A stretch of 64,000 nucleotides of DNA from Acanthosepion esculentum (GCA_964036315.1 OZ038509.1:28016419-28080418), one strand, 5' to 3'. Numbered from the stretch's first letter, positions 1 to 12,263 are shown. The notes: generated by a model not told the origin, from the sequence alone. Numbers and translations: made by a program.

Positions 1-400
1 AGGGATAAGATCATGAGGAAAGAACAGTCAGATTTCAGGCAAAAAACAGAAAACAGTCTGTAGAAAAAATTCAGCTGGACCATCAGGGATTCTTTCCGTA
101 AGACAATGACCCAAAACACATGACAAAGAAATTGTACATGTCTAATAGTGTCATTGTTTAGAATGACCCAGCAATATCTGAGACCTTAACCTAAATGGGG
201 ATTTGTGTGAAAAGAGCAGAAGATACAAGTAACAAGGTAGCCTTCCAAATTTAAGGACCTGGGGACTTTAACAAAAGACGATTGGGCCAAAATCTTTGTT
301 GAGATTTTTTGGAATCAGATAAAATATGTGATAGCTACAGAATGGTTTTGCAATTGAGTTGAACAAATTTTGAACATGATTTTGATGTGTAATTTCTAAT
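1..400 (+). pseudogene. Tc1-like transposase, 3' remnant
   Basis: This is a decayed C-terminal half of a Tc1/mariner-superfamily DDE transposase. In broken frames it reads QDNDPKH near 100-120, the usual second catalytic aspartate block of Tc1 transposases. SPDLNP-like residues follow near 170-200, then a degraded LPNL..GTLTKDDWAKI-like stretch to about 300. In the family these positions hold the DD(34)E/D catalytic residues that cut and join the transposon ends. The left part lies outside the window. Stops and frame changes make it non-functional. No terminal inverted repeat was recognised at its right side. Confidence 0.7.
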
Positions 401-721
401 GAAATGTAGTGTTCCTCCATCATGTATTTTCTTTTTCACTCTTGCTTTTTTCATCATAAGTCAGTTTGGGTCAGAAAGAAAAAGAAAATCCTTTAGAGAA
501 AATATTTCTAAAAGATGAAATTGTGTGTGGGTATAAAGAATTTTAGTTTTAACTCTGTGCATGTGTATAAATAGATGAGATGTGATTAAAATCTCGTAGC
601 ACCACCAAGAACAGATTCCCACCTACCCCATTTTTTGGGAGGTGAGTTGGGCCAACAACATTTCAGCAATCTCATGCGCACACGCACACACACACACACA
701 CAAGCACTTTATCTCTGATAA
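401..721. other. Unassigned AT-rich spacer with short (CA)n
   Basis: No gene is seen here. A short CA-rich tract lies near 680-705. A clear stop pair (TGA TAA at 716-721) closes the reading frame just upstream of the LINE relic, so the LINE appears 5'-truncated or degraded at this point. Confidence 0.6.
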
Positions 722-2746
722 TATGAACACTTTCCAAGATTCTCTTCCTGGATTAAAGCCGGTATCGAAGCTTTCATCCCCTCCAGGAAATTCAAGGTCA
801 AACCGTGCTCCTCTCCCTGGTTCACAGCTGCTTGCTCAGCCGCCATTGCCCATAGGAACCACTTCTTCCACCGTTTTCGTAGTGATATGTCCGACTCCAA
901 CAGACATCTATTTACCTCTGCACGCAATGAGTGTAAGCGTACCCTTGACGATGCCAAGTCACTATTTGCTGCTCGGATGAAGGAACGTATTGCATCCCGC
1001 AAATTTGGCTCCAAAGACTATTGGCGCCTCTGCAAGAGCATTCTGAATAATAACAAACCCTCCATTCCTCCCCTGTTCAATCAGTTTGAAGTCCTGACCA
1101 CCTCTGCCGACAAGGCCGAATGCTTCGCTCGGAAGTTTTCTTCCAATTCTACGCTTGACTCCTCAGGGGTACCCTTGCTCGATTTCCCTTCCAGAACTGA
1201 GGCCCTCCTGGACGGCTTGCACATAACCCCGTCGTCGGTATTGGGCATTATTTCTAACTTAGATCACCACAAGGTTACCGGTGGTGACAGAATACCAGCC
1301 ATTGTCCTGAAGAAATGTGCACCTGAACTGGCGCCTGCCCTCTCTAAATTGTACAACCGCTGCCTCAAGGAGTCCTGTTTTCCTGACTGCTGAAAGTCCT
1401 CAACCATTGTTCCTGTCTTTAAGAACTCTGGTGACCCCTCCAACCCTTCCAATTACCATCCTATCAGTCTTCTACCCCTCTTCGGCAAAGTCTTCGAGGC
1501 TATTATCAACGCCGAAGTGATTAATCACCTGATATTCCATGATCTGCTCTCAGACAAGCAGTATGGTTTCCGCTTTGCCCAATCTACTGCCGATGTGCTT
1601 ACAGCCATCACTGAATTTGTCTACCAAGCTATCCATAATAACGGTGAAGCTCGTGCCGTGGCCCTTGACATCTCCAAAGCATTCGATAGAGTTTGGCATG
1701 CCGGCCTCCTTCGCAAGCTCCAGGGTTATGGTATCACAGGTTGATTGTTTGACCTAATACAATCGTTTCTGTCAAACCGGGATTTGAAGGTTGTTCTCAG
1801 TGGATTCATCTCCAGCTCCTATCCCACTAATGCAGGTGTTCCTCAAGGCTCCATCCTTGGCCCTACTCTGTTCCTCATATTTATAAACGACCTTCCTGAT
1901 GCCATAGACTCCCAAGTCGGCATCTACGCTGACGACACCACTATTTACTCCTGCTTCAAACACAAATCTAGTGAGGTGGACAAAATTAACCTGGCAGCTC
2001 AAATTGAAAAGGACCTCCAATCGGTTGTGGACTGGGGAGAGAAATGGATGGTCAACTTTAACGCCTCTAAAACAAAACTGCTCTCCATTAACCACCACAT
2101 GGATCCATCCCTGCATCCCATTAGAATGTCTGAAGACCAACTTCTTGAGAGCGCCTCTCTGCGGCTGCTCGGTCTCACGCTGTCCGCTGATCTGAGATGG
2201 AACAAATACATCAAGTCAGTTGCATCATCCACCGCAAGAAAAGTTGGTTCCCTGTGCCGAGCCAGGAAATTTTTCTCCCCGGATTCGATCCTCCAAGTCT
2301 ATAAATCGACCATTCGCCCTTGCATGGAGTATTGCTGCCATATATGGTCTGGGGCCCCTGCTGTTTGCCTCAGGGTTCTTGATAAGATCCAGAGACGGAT
2401 ATGCAATGTGATTGGCCCTGATCTGTCATCTCGTCTGCAGTCGCTCTCTCACAGACGCGATGTTGCATAGCTCTGCCTTTTCTACAAGTACTTTCACGGT
2501 AATTGCTCAGAGGAGTTGCTTTCGCTTGTCCCTAGGCCTCGTGAATTTAAACGTGCTACGAGGCTGGCATCCCGTTCCCACCCTTTCCCCGTTGAAACTG
2601 TTAGATGTAGACGTCTCTTCTACTCCAATAGCTTCATGTCTCGCACATCTCGCCTATGGAACTCCCTTCCCTGTTACTGTTTCCCTGACAAATACAATCT
2701 CCAACGGTTTAAGTGTAGCGTCAATCGACATCTCCAGTTGCCTTGA
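722..2746 (+). pseudogene. Non-LTR retrotransposon reverse transcriptase (CR1/Jockey-like), 5'-truncated
   Basis: One frame reads through about 675 codons with only three stops: TGA at 1391, TGA at 1742 and TAG at 2468. The first two sit where a tryptophan codon is expected (FPDCW, GITGW), so they look like single G-to-A changes. The start lies in the linker after the endonuclease domain (IEAFIPSRK at about residues 14-22). RT motifs follow in order: LDISKAFD near residue 315, GVPQGSILGP near 372, and the catalytic YADD at 1925-1936 (residues 402-405). The C-terminal part carries FYKYFHGNCSEEL and SRLWNSLP, shared with the other copies in this window. In the family this protein copies the element's RNA at a nicked target. 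The endonuclease half is missing, so the copy is dead. The clade call (CR1/Jockey group) is from motif style only. Confidence 0.9.
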
Positions 2747-2954
2747 TCTATCCACTTCTTTTCTCCACATCCTTTCATCTTTCATTCCTATCTGCTCTCG
2801 CTCCAAATCTTCTGTAACCCCCTTGCCTTGATCGACCCACTGTCTTTCTCTTTCTCCACATCCTCTCCTTTACCACTCCTATCTGCTCTTCCTCCAACCC
2901 TTCTGTAACCCCATGTGTGATAGTGGCCTCCAGCTTGCTTGGGGTGATAAGCTT

Positions 2955-2957
<3 letters not shown>
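2747..2957 (+). mobile_element. 3' UTR of the LINE at 722-2746
   Basis: This pyrimidine-rich 3' UTR contains two related blocks of roughly 95 bp (TCTCCACATCCT...CTTCTGTAACCCC). It ends in a GCTTGGGGTGATAAGCTTA-like terminus. The same terminus is seen at 30540-30560 followed by poly(A); here it runs directly into a (TA)n tract. Confidence 0.75.

Positions 2958-3007
<50 letters not shown>
2958..3007. repeat. (TA)n microsatellite
   Basis: About 25 TA dinucleotides lie immediately after the LINE 3' terminus. Confidence 0.95.
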
Positions 3008-3009
<2 letters not shown>

Positions 3010-4582
3010 TATAGTAATAAATAAAATTAAATGGTCACTTACCTTATCCCTACTCAGAGTTTTCAGAAATTACATTCACTCTTCAGGGGGACTTTATAAA
3101 GTTGAACTGTAATGATTTTAAAAATTCAGTATTTCAATTCTTATATTATAATTAGTCTTATATAGCAATTTCTAATGGCTTGAACAACCAAAAGCATAAA
3201 TGGTATTATGTGGAGGCCAAATATCCAAGGTAGCAGTGAATTTAATTTTATTTCCCAAAATAAAGCATAATAAGTCTTCTATAGAAATTTCTAATAATAA
3301 TAAAATACTGATGGCATTATGTAAGGGTTCAAATATCCACTATGTGGAGTGAGCCACCATGGGTCAATATAAAACAAATAATAAAACTGTCCAACAAATA
3401 GAATTGACAAAGTTTGCAATAAGAAGAGAAAGAAAAGAAGGGAACAGGGCAAAAATAATACAAAGCAAGCAAACAATATGTGCAGGGCAAATTAACAGTA
3501 ATATGGCAAAGCAAAATGTTAAACTAAGAATTGGGGCTGACACACAAGCAAACGTAGCATTCTGACTGCAGGACTAGACAGATCGGGACTGTATCAGATG
3601 AAACCAAGAACTGGCTTATTTTATTGGCTAGGAAGAAATCCCAGCATGCATTTGTGTGCTTCTGCCTATAAATTGGGAAAGGGAAAGTGTTTTGCAGTCA
3701 TACCTATTATTCCTCACTTTGGTTCTTTCTGTTATGTCTTTAGTCCTCCATAATTTCAAGAATAAAAAAACAAGTAAAGCCAGCCTCCACTTTACAATCT
3801 TATATAGATATTAGAATCAAAGGGGAGGTAATTAAGTCATTAACAATACTCATTCTGGATTGAAACCAACACATGCTCTGTATTTTACTTAGTCATGTAA
3901 TAAATAAAGAATAAAATTCAAAGAACTTTTCATGTCAAATAAAAGTAATTCTTTAAGTGAAAATCTTCATGTAGTAGCATATAGTAGAACGACCAATTCC
4001 ATTTCAGTTGAAAACAGTCATGAAGAATAAAGAATTAAGAGAAAGCAAACAGATTTCTTCTAAATGGACAACTCGGTTGTAATTCATTTTGACAAATGTA
4101 CAAATATGTCACTGCTACCACAAATTGTTTTCTCATTTCCTTTTCTGCTCTGTTTGGAATTGCCATTTTCACTGGTTCCATCTGATTATTTCACATTTCT
4201 TTTCTTCTTTTTTTTCATTTTCTCATAGACATTGCTTTGTTGCGTTCTTTACTTACTGTCCCAAGCATGGCAACCATTTTTGTGAATGAAATAATCCATT
4301 GGTACAGCAAAATTGATTTGTCATAATCAGGCAAATGTGATGCAATTGAACAGATTCGTCTTGCTTGTTAGATTTAGAGCAAAGTCAGAATCAATGCATT
4401 TTGGTTGGGAAGAACTTTGACTTGCTTCCTAATACACACACACACAGAGCATCATTATGAAAATGACAAGTTAATTTTATTCTATTTTGCTTTATAAACT
4501 TTGTCCAAGTTTTTGTTTTTAGTTTAAAACCATGAGAGTTAATACAATTGAAAAGACACACACATACACACACATTATATTT
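3008..4582. other. Anonymous AT-rich sequence
   Basis: No gene or named element is recognised. Two loosely similar stretches (about 3155-3240 and 3270-3345, both with ATTTCTAAT...GGCATTATGT...CAAATATCCA) suggest an old local duplication. An open stretch at 3359-3565 has no recognisable protein similarity. A small CA tract is at about 4435-4446 and another at 4556-4575. Confidence 0.5.
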
Positions 4583-4947
4583 CATTACTAGTTTCCTTCC
4601 ATCTTATTATTGTTGCTTTTTATCCCAACACTTTGGCTCTATACACTCTTCATTATTACTATTATTTTATTACTAGTTTTATTCCATCTTATTATTGTTG
4701 CTTTTTATACCAACACTCTGGCTCTATACACTCTTCATTATTACTATTATTTTATTACTAGTTTGATTCCATCTTATTATTGTTGCTTTTTATCCCAACA
4801 CTCTGGCTCTATACACTCTTCATTATTACGATTATTTTATGACTAGTTTTATTCCATCTTACTATTGTTGCTTTTTATCCCAACACTTTGGCTCTATACA
4901 CTCTTCATTATTACTATTATTTTATTACTAGTTTTACTCCATCTTAA
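4583..4947. repeat. 85-bp tandem array, about 4 copies
   Basis: The block GGCTCTATACACTCTTCATT recurs at 4635, 4720, 4805 and 4890, a constant 85-bp period. Copies differ by a few substitutions. Because 85 is not a multiple of 3, the open frame across the array (4610-4846) is a by-product of the repeat and not a gene. Confidence 0.9.
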
Positions 4948-6009
4948 TATTGTTGATTTGTGATCATAGCAATTTTTGTTGTTGTACTTAGTAAGTGTAA
5001 GAGAAAAGTTTTAAAAAAAGCAACTGTGGTGGCTCAATGACTACAGATTGTGCTCTGTTTAATTGGTTGAGACGATGTCCCTGAAAGATATGCGACACAA
5101 AATTGAGTTTTTTTTTAATTTTCCTTGAGTTATCACAAATTAAACATTGTCCAGATCAGCCATTTTCCCTGTGTAGCAAATCTATGATGGCTACCAAATT
5201 TTGTTCATTCAGTTCATAGCCCCAAACAGATCTACAGAGATAGGATTGAAGGAAGAAGACATCCATTCTTCAATCCAGGTTCAATTACATGAGTCCTTTT
5301 TTAAATCAATCTGAAAGTTTATTTTGAAAATTCTGCAATTCACAATAAATATTGATAATTCAATTTAGGATGAATACTTTTCTTTTTCAGACTCAGAATA
5401 TTGTGTTGATCTTTTAAAAATTTCTTTTTCATTATAACCTGATTTGATTCTTGACACTATAGAAAATCACATTAATCACTCTTGGATTAGCATTCTCACC
5501 TTTGCTGTTTCTTTTATCATGATGTTTCAGCCTGTTCCTTCTTCAGGTATATAACGTTTATAAAGAAGACATTCCACTTTGCTGTCCATTGAGTTGCTTC
5601 TTGTCTGATGGAATTACAATACTTTGATGTCATTCTTCAGTGCATGTAATGATCTCATCCCATCTTGTGAAATTTATGAGGGACGTATCTATCTCCTCAG
5701 CACAAATGTTCACTCTAGTGAAACTATTCACTAAAATTACAACAGACAAAGTCTTGTTATTAGTACATGGATTCTTCTTTGGAGAAATATATCTAGAAAT
5801 CCATATAGACAATAGAAATGTTAACATACTGTAGAAAGACATTTGTTTAAAGTTCGGATTAAATAAATATTCAGTAGTAGGAACACCTTGTTATCAGGTC
5901 ATTGTTGTATGGCATTTCTTTGTCCAGGAGCAGCTGATGTTTTGTCAATGTTACATACTGACAGGTTCTTTAACTTCTTATGCTATAATGAAAATATTGA
6001 AATTTAAGC
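4948..6009. other. Anonymous AT-rich sequence
   Basis: No element or gene is recognised. Short open frames on both strands around 5630-5842 overlap each other and show no known motif. Confidence 0.5.
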
Positions 6010-6367
6010 CATCCTGGGTAAAACGTTAAACTACATCAGCGTCCTGGGTAAGACATTAAACTACATCCAGCAGCAAAGCCTCTGATCAGGAGGTTTTTGA
6101 GGAGCTTGGAACCACCTCTTAATTGCTAGTGTTCCCAAGTCCACCCTGACCCAGGGTGGTAGCACCTGTTAGGGTCCCAGCTGTGGGCAAATAGTTAACT
6201 ATTACCAGCAATACTTTTTTTTTTTTAATTATTATCAGAAATACAATTTTGAAGGAAATATATTACCAGAAACAGATTTTTGACAAAACAAAATATTACC
6301 AGCAATAAAAAATGTCGGCATTAAATAACCCATTGAGGTTGATATGCCGTAGAACAAAATAAAAAGA
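6010..6367 (+). mobile_element. SINE-like repeat, family 1 (copy 1)
   Basis: The same ordered blocks occur at 14934-15363 and 60840-61198: CTGGGTA..A..TAAACTACATC, CTGATCAGGAGGTTTT, ACCACCTCTTAATTG, GGGTGGTAGCACCTGTTAG, CCAGCTATGGGCAAATAGTTAA, ATTACCAGCAATAC. The end reads AACCCATTGAGGTTGATATG followed by an A-rich tail. This copy has a short duplication of its 5' end (6012-6040 and 6043-6072). The length, lack of coding capacity and simple-sequence tail fit a SINE. No convincing tRNA head was identified. Confidence 0.7.
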
Positions 6368-7475
6368 AAAGAAATTTAAATCTTCAATTTCGGTTCTGCA
6401 TATTTTCACAAATAGGTGATATTTATGCCTACCACTAGTGAATATAATTTAGACACAGTGTTCCCATAAAGTTTGCATTAAATTAGTCAAAGTTCGTATT
6501 GTGGTTTGCATCTTTGGGATAGGTACTATTGGAAAATGGGATGCTATTCTGGAAAAACAGCATCAAGTTTGATGTGAAAGGCTAACGACCATGTTCAGTC
6601 ATTGTATTGTAATGACAACAACAAATGACAATGCTCGAACGAAAGTTTATGGAAATCAGAAAGACAAACTTTCTTTTACAATGAAAATCCCAAAGCAGAA
6701 TGTGACATGAAAAAAACTGGGGTTGCACTAATAATGTTTTTTTATATAACGCTATCAGAATTTTTCCCAGTCATTTAACTCGAAATATTTAAAATAAAAA
6801 GGTGATCATTGTACTTAGATTACAATTACAAACATTTGCATTACAAAAATAACAGAAGAGAAGAGAAGAGGAATATTAACTCTGAATATTTTTATATTGA
6901 TAAAAATATTTGTTATTAATTGAAAGTATAACAGATTCAAATGACTTCTAGGGTAGGGGTCTTAAAAAGGAGTCTTATTCTATTGTCATGACAATGCTCA
7001 GATTCTGCCTGTTTGAACTGTCATTAAGTTGAACTCTGTCTCCCTGTTTGTCTGCTTCTCTGCTCTGTCTTCTTTGTAGCCCCTCCCCTCACTCAGACCT
7101 TTCTCCTCTCCTAACTGTCTCACCTCACTGTCAGAAACAATGCTTTTATGCATGTCCAAAGTCTGATTAAGCCCTGACAAGTTACAAGAGGACCATATAT
7201 GGGCAAGTAAGCAAAATAAGCCACACCTTCTTTAAATTCTTGTGGATCATGCTTTTTTAAAAATAAGCGAACTAATAAAATAATATCTGCGAAATTTGAC
7301 ACTTGTATATTATTTTTTAATTTTAAAATAAAATACAGTGTATCAATAAAATATATACACATACATAAAGACAAAAAATGTATTTGTATTACTTTTTAAT
7401 TTTAATTTCCAACACTACACACTGATTTTGGTTCAGATAAAATGATTGGCAGAAACTGAAAAATTAATTTTAACC
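6368..7475. other. Anonymous AT-rich sequence
   Basis: No gene or named mobile element is recognised. Open frames in 6998-7374 on the minus strand lack any known motif. Confidence 0.5.
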
Positions 7476-7479
7476 TGTT

Positions 7480-7840
7480 CAAATCTAATTGACCATTTTC
7501 CAATACTCTATCCTTGAACATTTTAGCTAAATTTCACTAATTCAGAACTACACCTGTGTAACAGAATCAACAGTAAAGATCAGCAAATGGCCAGTGTAAA
7601 GTTGCTTATATTCTATTTACTTATTCAACTTACATGTTAAGCTGTATAACCCTGAAACCTGACCTCTCACCCAACTTGCCAATGCACTATTCTTGGATCA
7701 TTTGGGTAAGTTTCACTATTTCAGAACTACTTGTGCATCAGAATAAATCGGCATTAAAGAGCAGCACATGGCCAGTACAAAGTTGCTCATGTGAAGAACC
7801 TGATTTTACTTACATGTTAAACTGTATAATTCTTATGGGA
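7480..7840. repeat. 180-bp tandem duplication
   Basis: Two adjacent diverged copies are offset by 180 bp. CAATACTCTATCCTTGAAC at 7500 matches CAATGCACTATTCTTGGAT at 7680, and TTACATGTTAAGCTGTATAA at 7629 matches TTACATGTTAAACTGTATAA at 7809. The blocks TTTCACTA.TTCAGAACTAC and CACATGGCCAGT lie between them in both copies. Confidence 0.85.
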
Positions 7841-8950
7841 ATGCCACTCGTGCTTGCAGGTAAATCTTTGTTTTGCATGAAGATAATGCTGACAATAATC
7901 TCCCCTTGATAGATCATCTCAACCATTTTTATATAGACATAAAAATGTTTTTAATTATTTACAGAAATCTGGAAACAAAGACTTCAGCCATTAAATTTAC
8001 CCTATTCCCAAGAGTACAGACCAGTATTGCACTGAATACTATGTTTCAAAGTATTTTATGCACTCTAAATTTGAGGTTTATACCTCTAACGGCTTAATGA
8101 CACTCTAGAGATTATGTGCTTTATTATGGTACCAGTAAGTCAGTACTGCATGATCAATGATTGAAATCAAGAAGAAAAGTAGTAAGTGTTTGGATGAAGT
8201 AATGATACATTCACAGATAAGGACTATGAAGATGATCAGGTACAAGAAATGATTTCACATTATCAACAAAAAGTTAATTAACAGGTATGGATTGCAGAGA
8301 TGAATTAATGAATCATCTGGTGAAACAGTGCCTAATTATAAGGTATGAGTGCATTATACGTGTGTTAAGCAGACTGGAACATTTTTTGTAGCTGGAGCCT
8401 TTAGTAAAAAAAGATGAGTGACATTTAGAAATGGCAAGTAGTCAGATAATTCAGTGAAACAGTTTTCTTTCTAAAACTGAAGCAAGTGCATCAATGTTTA
8501 TTTTTTATTGAAAATAAATAAGAATTATAGAATTATTGAATCATTTAAAAAGAAATGTTTGGAATGCCTGAAGAAATAAAACAAATTGAAAAAAGGATTT
8601 AAAAAAAAGATCAATGAAGAAAAAAAAATCTTATTTTAGTCAAAGACATACAAAATATTGAATGTAGAAATAATGGAATAGTAATTTTTTTTTTTTACAA
8701 GTTAGAATCAATAATCCATTTGCTACGAAATACAAGGAGACTGGCTAGAACTGGTTTGACATGATGGCTTGCAGGCAACAACATTACTTTATGCTGTTTT
8801 TTGGCACAGTAGCAGAATGAAGTTTAAACCATTTAAATCCATGAAAACAAACAGAATTGTCTGTTAAGTGCATAGATTATTTCCTCATATGCCAAAAATG
8901 AATGGCTTTATCTGTCGATTACTGAGGTTTAATTTATTCTGAAATTGTCC
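7841..8950. other. Anonymous AT-rich sequence
   Basis: Nothing is recognised beyond poly(A/T) runs near 8600-8695. Confidence 0.5.
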
Positions 8951-8951
8951 T

Positions 8952-9230
8952 CAGCTTTGCCTATCGTCTGGTTCACACTCCTCCCTGGTCTTTTAAACAG
9001 GAGTAGAATGTTTATCCCTTGTTTCCTTCTAAAGTCTACTTAATCTCTATACTTCTAAATTTTATTCATTAATTGTTATTATTTTTTTTCCTCTCCCAAT
9101 AGGAGTAGATAGGTTTGTCTATTGCCTGGTTCACACTTCTTCCCCAATTTTTTTGAACAGGAGTAGAGGCTTATCCCTTGTTTCCTGTTTAAGATTGGGT
9201 TTCCAGTTCCTTCTAAAGTCTTTTCATTCT
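8952..9230. repeat. Diverged tandem duplication, about 161 bp
   Basis: TTTGCCTATCGTCTGGTTCA near 8957 and GTCTATTGCCTGGTTCACAC near 9117 start two copies. Both continue with ACAGGAGTAGA, TTATCCCTTGTTTCC and CCTTCTAAAGTC, at a spacing of roughly 160 bp. Confidence 0.75.
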
Positions 9231-10265
9231 CTTTCACTCTCATTAATCGCTTGCGTCTTAGTGACATTATTGCCTTGCTTGGGTGAATTGATTAAAAAAA
9301 TAAGAAGAAAATAGCAGTAAGAAACATATTTCACTTGAGTGACAACTTCCAAATTTTCAATATAAATCTAAAGCCAAATATCACCTGGAACTGAATGTCT
9401 CCCAATTGTACAGATCTTTGATTCCTCAGAAAGAATAATTTAATAAATTTTCACCTTCACTTTTTCCACCCACCCAATTCTATTTCTTTCACCCAATCTT
9501 CCTCACCTCTCTCTCTCTCTCTCTGGTATTTTAAAAAATTATTTTACTTCCAGCCCCAAACATCACTGTCTTGTATTTTTACAATTTTAGTTCATTTCAG
9601 GAAATAGTCATATCATTTTACTGTATTTTTAGCTAACTTGGTTTTGCAAAATGCTCCTTTTTATTTTGTGTGAATAATTTTTATACTTATTGTTATTAAT
9701 TACATGGTCATTGACAGTTACACCTATAATTCTAATATAACTATGTAAAACAGTGGATAGTCATTAGTAGTTCCAACGAGAGAAAAGTGTATATATTAAA
9801 AAGAAGAGAGAAAATGCAAACGTTTTTGGTTGTAATGTGGATTGTTTTTAAAAATATTATGCTTTATTTTCCATAATTTTGCTACATGTGTTTCTGGTAT
9901 CGCGACCGTCATCAAGCAAAGGGTGGAGATTTGCACATATTAAAATTATTAATTTTTTTTTTTTATGTTTTTTGATGTTAAATATTCTTGATATGAGACA
10001 TTCTCTTTTTTTTTGGTTTTAGTGACCCAAATGTCTTTCTTGAACTGGCAGTGAAAAGTTCTGCATGAAGGGTTTATAAAATATATTATAAAGTTTGGTT
10101 TGAGAAATGATGGAGTAGTTATCGGCATTCTTATCTTTTAATGACCCCTGTGTGTTCTTAGATCTATTTCCATTTTCGTGTGTTTTTGTCAGCATGCATG
10201 TATATATGTGTATATCCCCTCTCCATACATACACAGTGTCTCACTATGAGGAATCTGTGAACACA
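9231..10265. other. Anonymous AT-rich sequence
   Basis: No gene is recognised. A (CT)n tract is near 9508-9524. Confidence 0.5.
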
Positions 10266-10494
10266 TTTGTACACACACACACACACACACACATACCATC
10301 CCACCACAAGGAATCAGTACATACACACACCAAGTTACATGGAATCAGTATATACACACACACACACACACACATGCACACATACTTCCTAAGTTGTGTG
10401 GAGTTTGTGTTTGTGTGCATGCCTGTGAGTAGTTCTCCTGCTTTTGTCAATATATATATATATATATATATTCATGCTTGTGTCTGTGGGTCAC

Positions 10495-10534
<40 letters not shown>
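10266..10534. repeat. Cluster of (CA)n and (TA)n microsatellites
   Basis: (CA)n tracts lie near 10271-10294 and 10354-10374, and (TA)n at 10450-10471 and 10497-10534. The open frame across 10152-10574 is built from these repeats and is not a gene. Confidence 0.9.
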
Positions 10535-10537
<3 letters not shown>

Positions 10538-10770
10538 AAAGATATTTTTGATATGTTTAACGTTCTTTTTATAGATACAAGTATTTAAGCAAATGCTCTG
10601 TTTTTATAATAAACAGAATTAAATAACATTTACTGGCCTGAATGTCCGAGAAATGTTATTTAATACTGTTTATTATAAAAACAGAGCATTTACTTAAATA
10701 CTTGTATCTATAAAAAGAACGTTAAACATATCAAAAATGTCTTTAAAATAAATTGTCGGACTCTGTCCAA
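10534..10770. mobile_element. Foldback copy of a tRNA-SINE tail (family 2)
   Basis: Arms at about 10534-10633 and 10650-10748 are near-perfect inverted repeats of about 100 bp with a 17-nt spacer (CTGGCCTGAATGTCCGA). Each arm is the 3' body of the SINE family at 20344-20537 and 20646-20868, with blocks AATGTTATTTAATACTG, CAGAGCATTTACTTAAATAC and TTGTATCTATAAAAA. The right arm continues into the family's terminal TTGTCGGACTCTGTCC block. This is two SINE tails in opposite orientation. Confidence 0.85.
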
Positions 10771-11610
10771 TTCAATATATATATATACACACATACTTTA
10801 GTTTTACAAAGAATAAATCAGTAAAGTTAATGTAATTAATAGCCAATTCACTTCGCTAACAGATTTAATAAAGCATTAATCAACTAACCACGAATTGAAT
10901 GATGCAATTCTTGTTTTTAAAAATTGTAAAATGGATTAGATGTTCCATATTTTATGTAGATATGCTAGTACTTTTGATAATTCTTCTTATCATCAGGCAT
11001 AGATATTATTTTTTCTTTTCAGGTAAATTCAGGTAACTTCTGAAATGAAAATAAATGTAGGTTAAAAGATGTTTCTTTAAAGTGTGTTATTACTAACAGT
11101 TACATAATTTTGTAGTGTGCAGTGTCACAACGCTGGGGTTGTATTTTTTTAATTTTAAATGAGAACTTTTTTTTTTAATATAGTAATATGGAAATTCCAC
11201 CAATTTTTTTTGTTGTAAGTGTTTTATCAGTCAACGTGGCATGGACTAAATGGTCCAATAACTAGAGTAATGTCCCAGTAGTTTTCTCAAACTTTTGCAC
11301 TGCAGATTGGCCCTTTTAAATCTTTTAAATGGTACAGTACAATTAATATTACAAAGTAGTCATACAAAGAATAAATCAGTAATGATAATGTAATATTAAT
11401 TATAAGGTTTTTTTTAATTTAGTGCCATTTTTAGCAAAGTGTTAGAAAAATGTAAATCTCTTTTTTAAGAAAAATCTTCCAAAAATAAAAGATACTTTTC
11501 TGAAACCTTATTTCAGGAATATTAGTGCCATGTCGCACATGGATAGGTGTTCCTGCACATATTTCCAGTAAACAAAAAACCATCCCCCCCACCAACCTTT
11601 CAGATCCAGG
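10771..11610. other. Anonymous AT-rich sequence
   Basis: No gene is recognised. The short block CAAAGAATAAATCAGTAA occurs at about 10806 and 11365, a small dispersed duplication. Confidence 0.5.
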
Positions 11611-11611
11611 T

Positions 11612-11690
11612 AAATTGCTCGAAATCATTTGCTCAAAAAATAATTTCTCGAAGTATCAATTGCTCAAAAAATAATTTCTCGAACTTGTAG
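11612..11690. repeat. Short direct repeats
   Basis: TTGCTCAAAAAATAATTTCT occurs twice (about 11630 and 11663), each followed by CGAA. Related TTGCTCAAAA/TTGCTCGAA words recur at 12119-12141. Confidence 0.7.
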
Positions 11691-11835
11691 TGAAAGAGAT
11701 AATCAGTTACCCCGAAAAAAAGTTCATGTTTTGTGTGCAATCTGCCGAAGAAAAATTACCAAAAAATAGTTAGCAAAAATCTACTTCAACGACTAGAATC
11801 TATGCTAATGTTCACCCCTTCCCTGAATGGCGTGA

Positions 11836-12215
11836 CCAATCAGAAAGATCTCTCGATGAACCAAAGTCGTTGTTTTTCGCTTATAAAGGCAGAAGATTTT
11901 CTGAGCTGGTGAACCAAACATGCGTTTTTGCTGGTGAGAAGTGAAGGTTGGACGTGTGACACCATTTTGTCGTTTCTACGTTGCTTGTTGGACTGTTACA
12001 ACAGACTATCATTTGAACTGTGATTTGGCTACAAGCGTTGCGATCGAGAAACAGAAGAAATCTATTGCAGACTTTTGTTGCTACTATAAGCTGACAGTTT
12101 TTTCTTTACTACGACAATTGCTCAAAAGGCAGATTGCTCGAAGCACCACTTAAATTGCGCCATCTCATGAGACGTCAATGGAGCTGGATATAAAAGGAGC
12201 CACAACACCCAACTT
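11836..12215 (+). promoter_or_regulatory. Candidate RNA polymerase II core promoter(s)
   Basis: A CCAAT box (11836-11840) lies about 46 bp before TATAAA (11882-11887). A second candidate has the palindromic CRE-type core GACGTC (12171-12176) followed by TATAAAAG (12189-12196). The block is richer in G+C than its surroundings. It precedes a splice-acceptor-like tract and a FLYWCH-like coding fragment, so it may be the 5' end of a gene or transposon. In an AT-rich genome TATA words occur by chance; only the combination is suggestive. Confidence 0.3.
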
Positions 12216-12263
12216 TAACAGTCCTGATTTTTTTTTCAATATTTGTTTTCTATTTCTATTTCA

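Noticed and set aside
4610..4846. 78-codon open frame over the 85-bp array
   Set aside because: The repeat period is not a multiple of three and the residues change frame by unit; repeat artefact.
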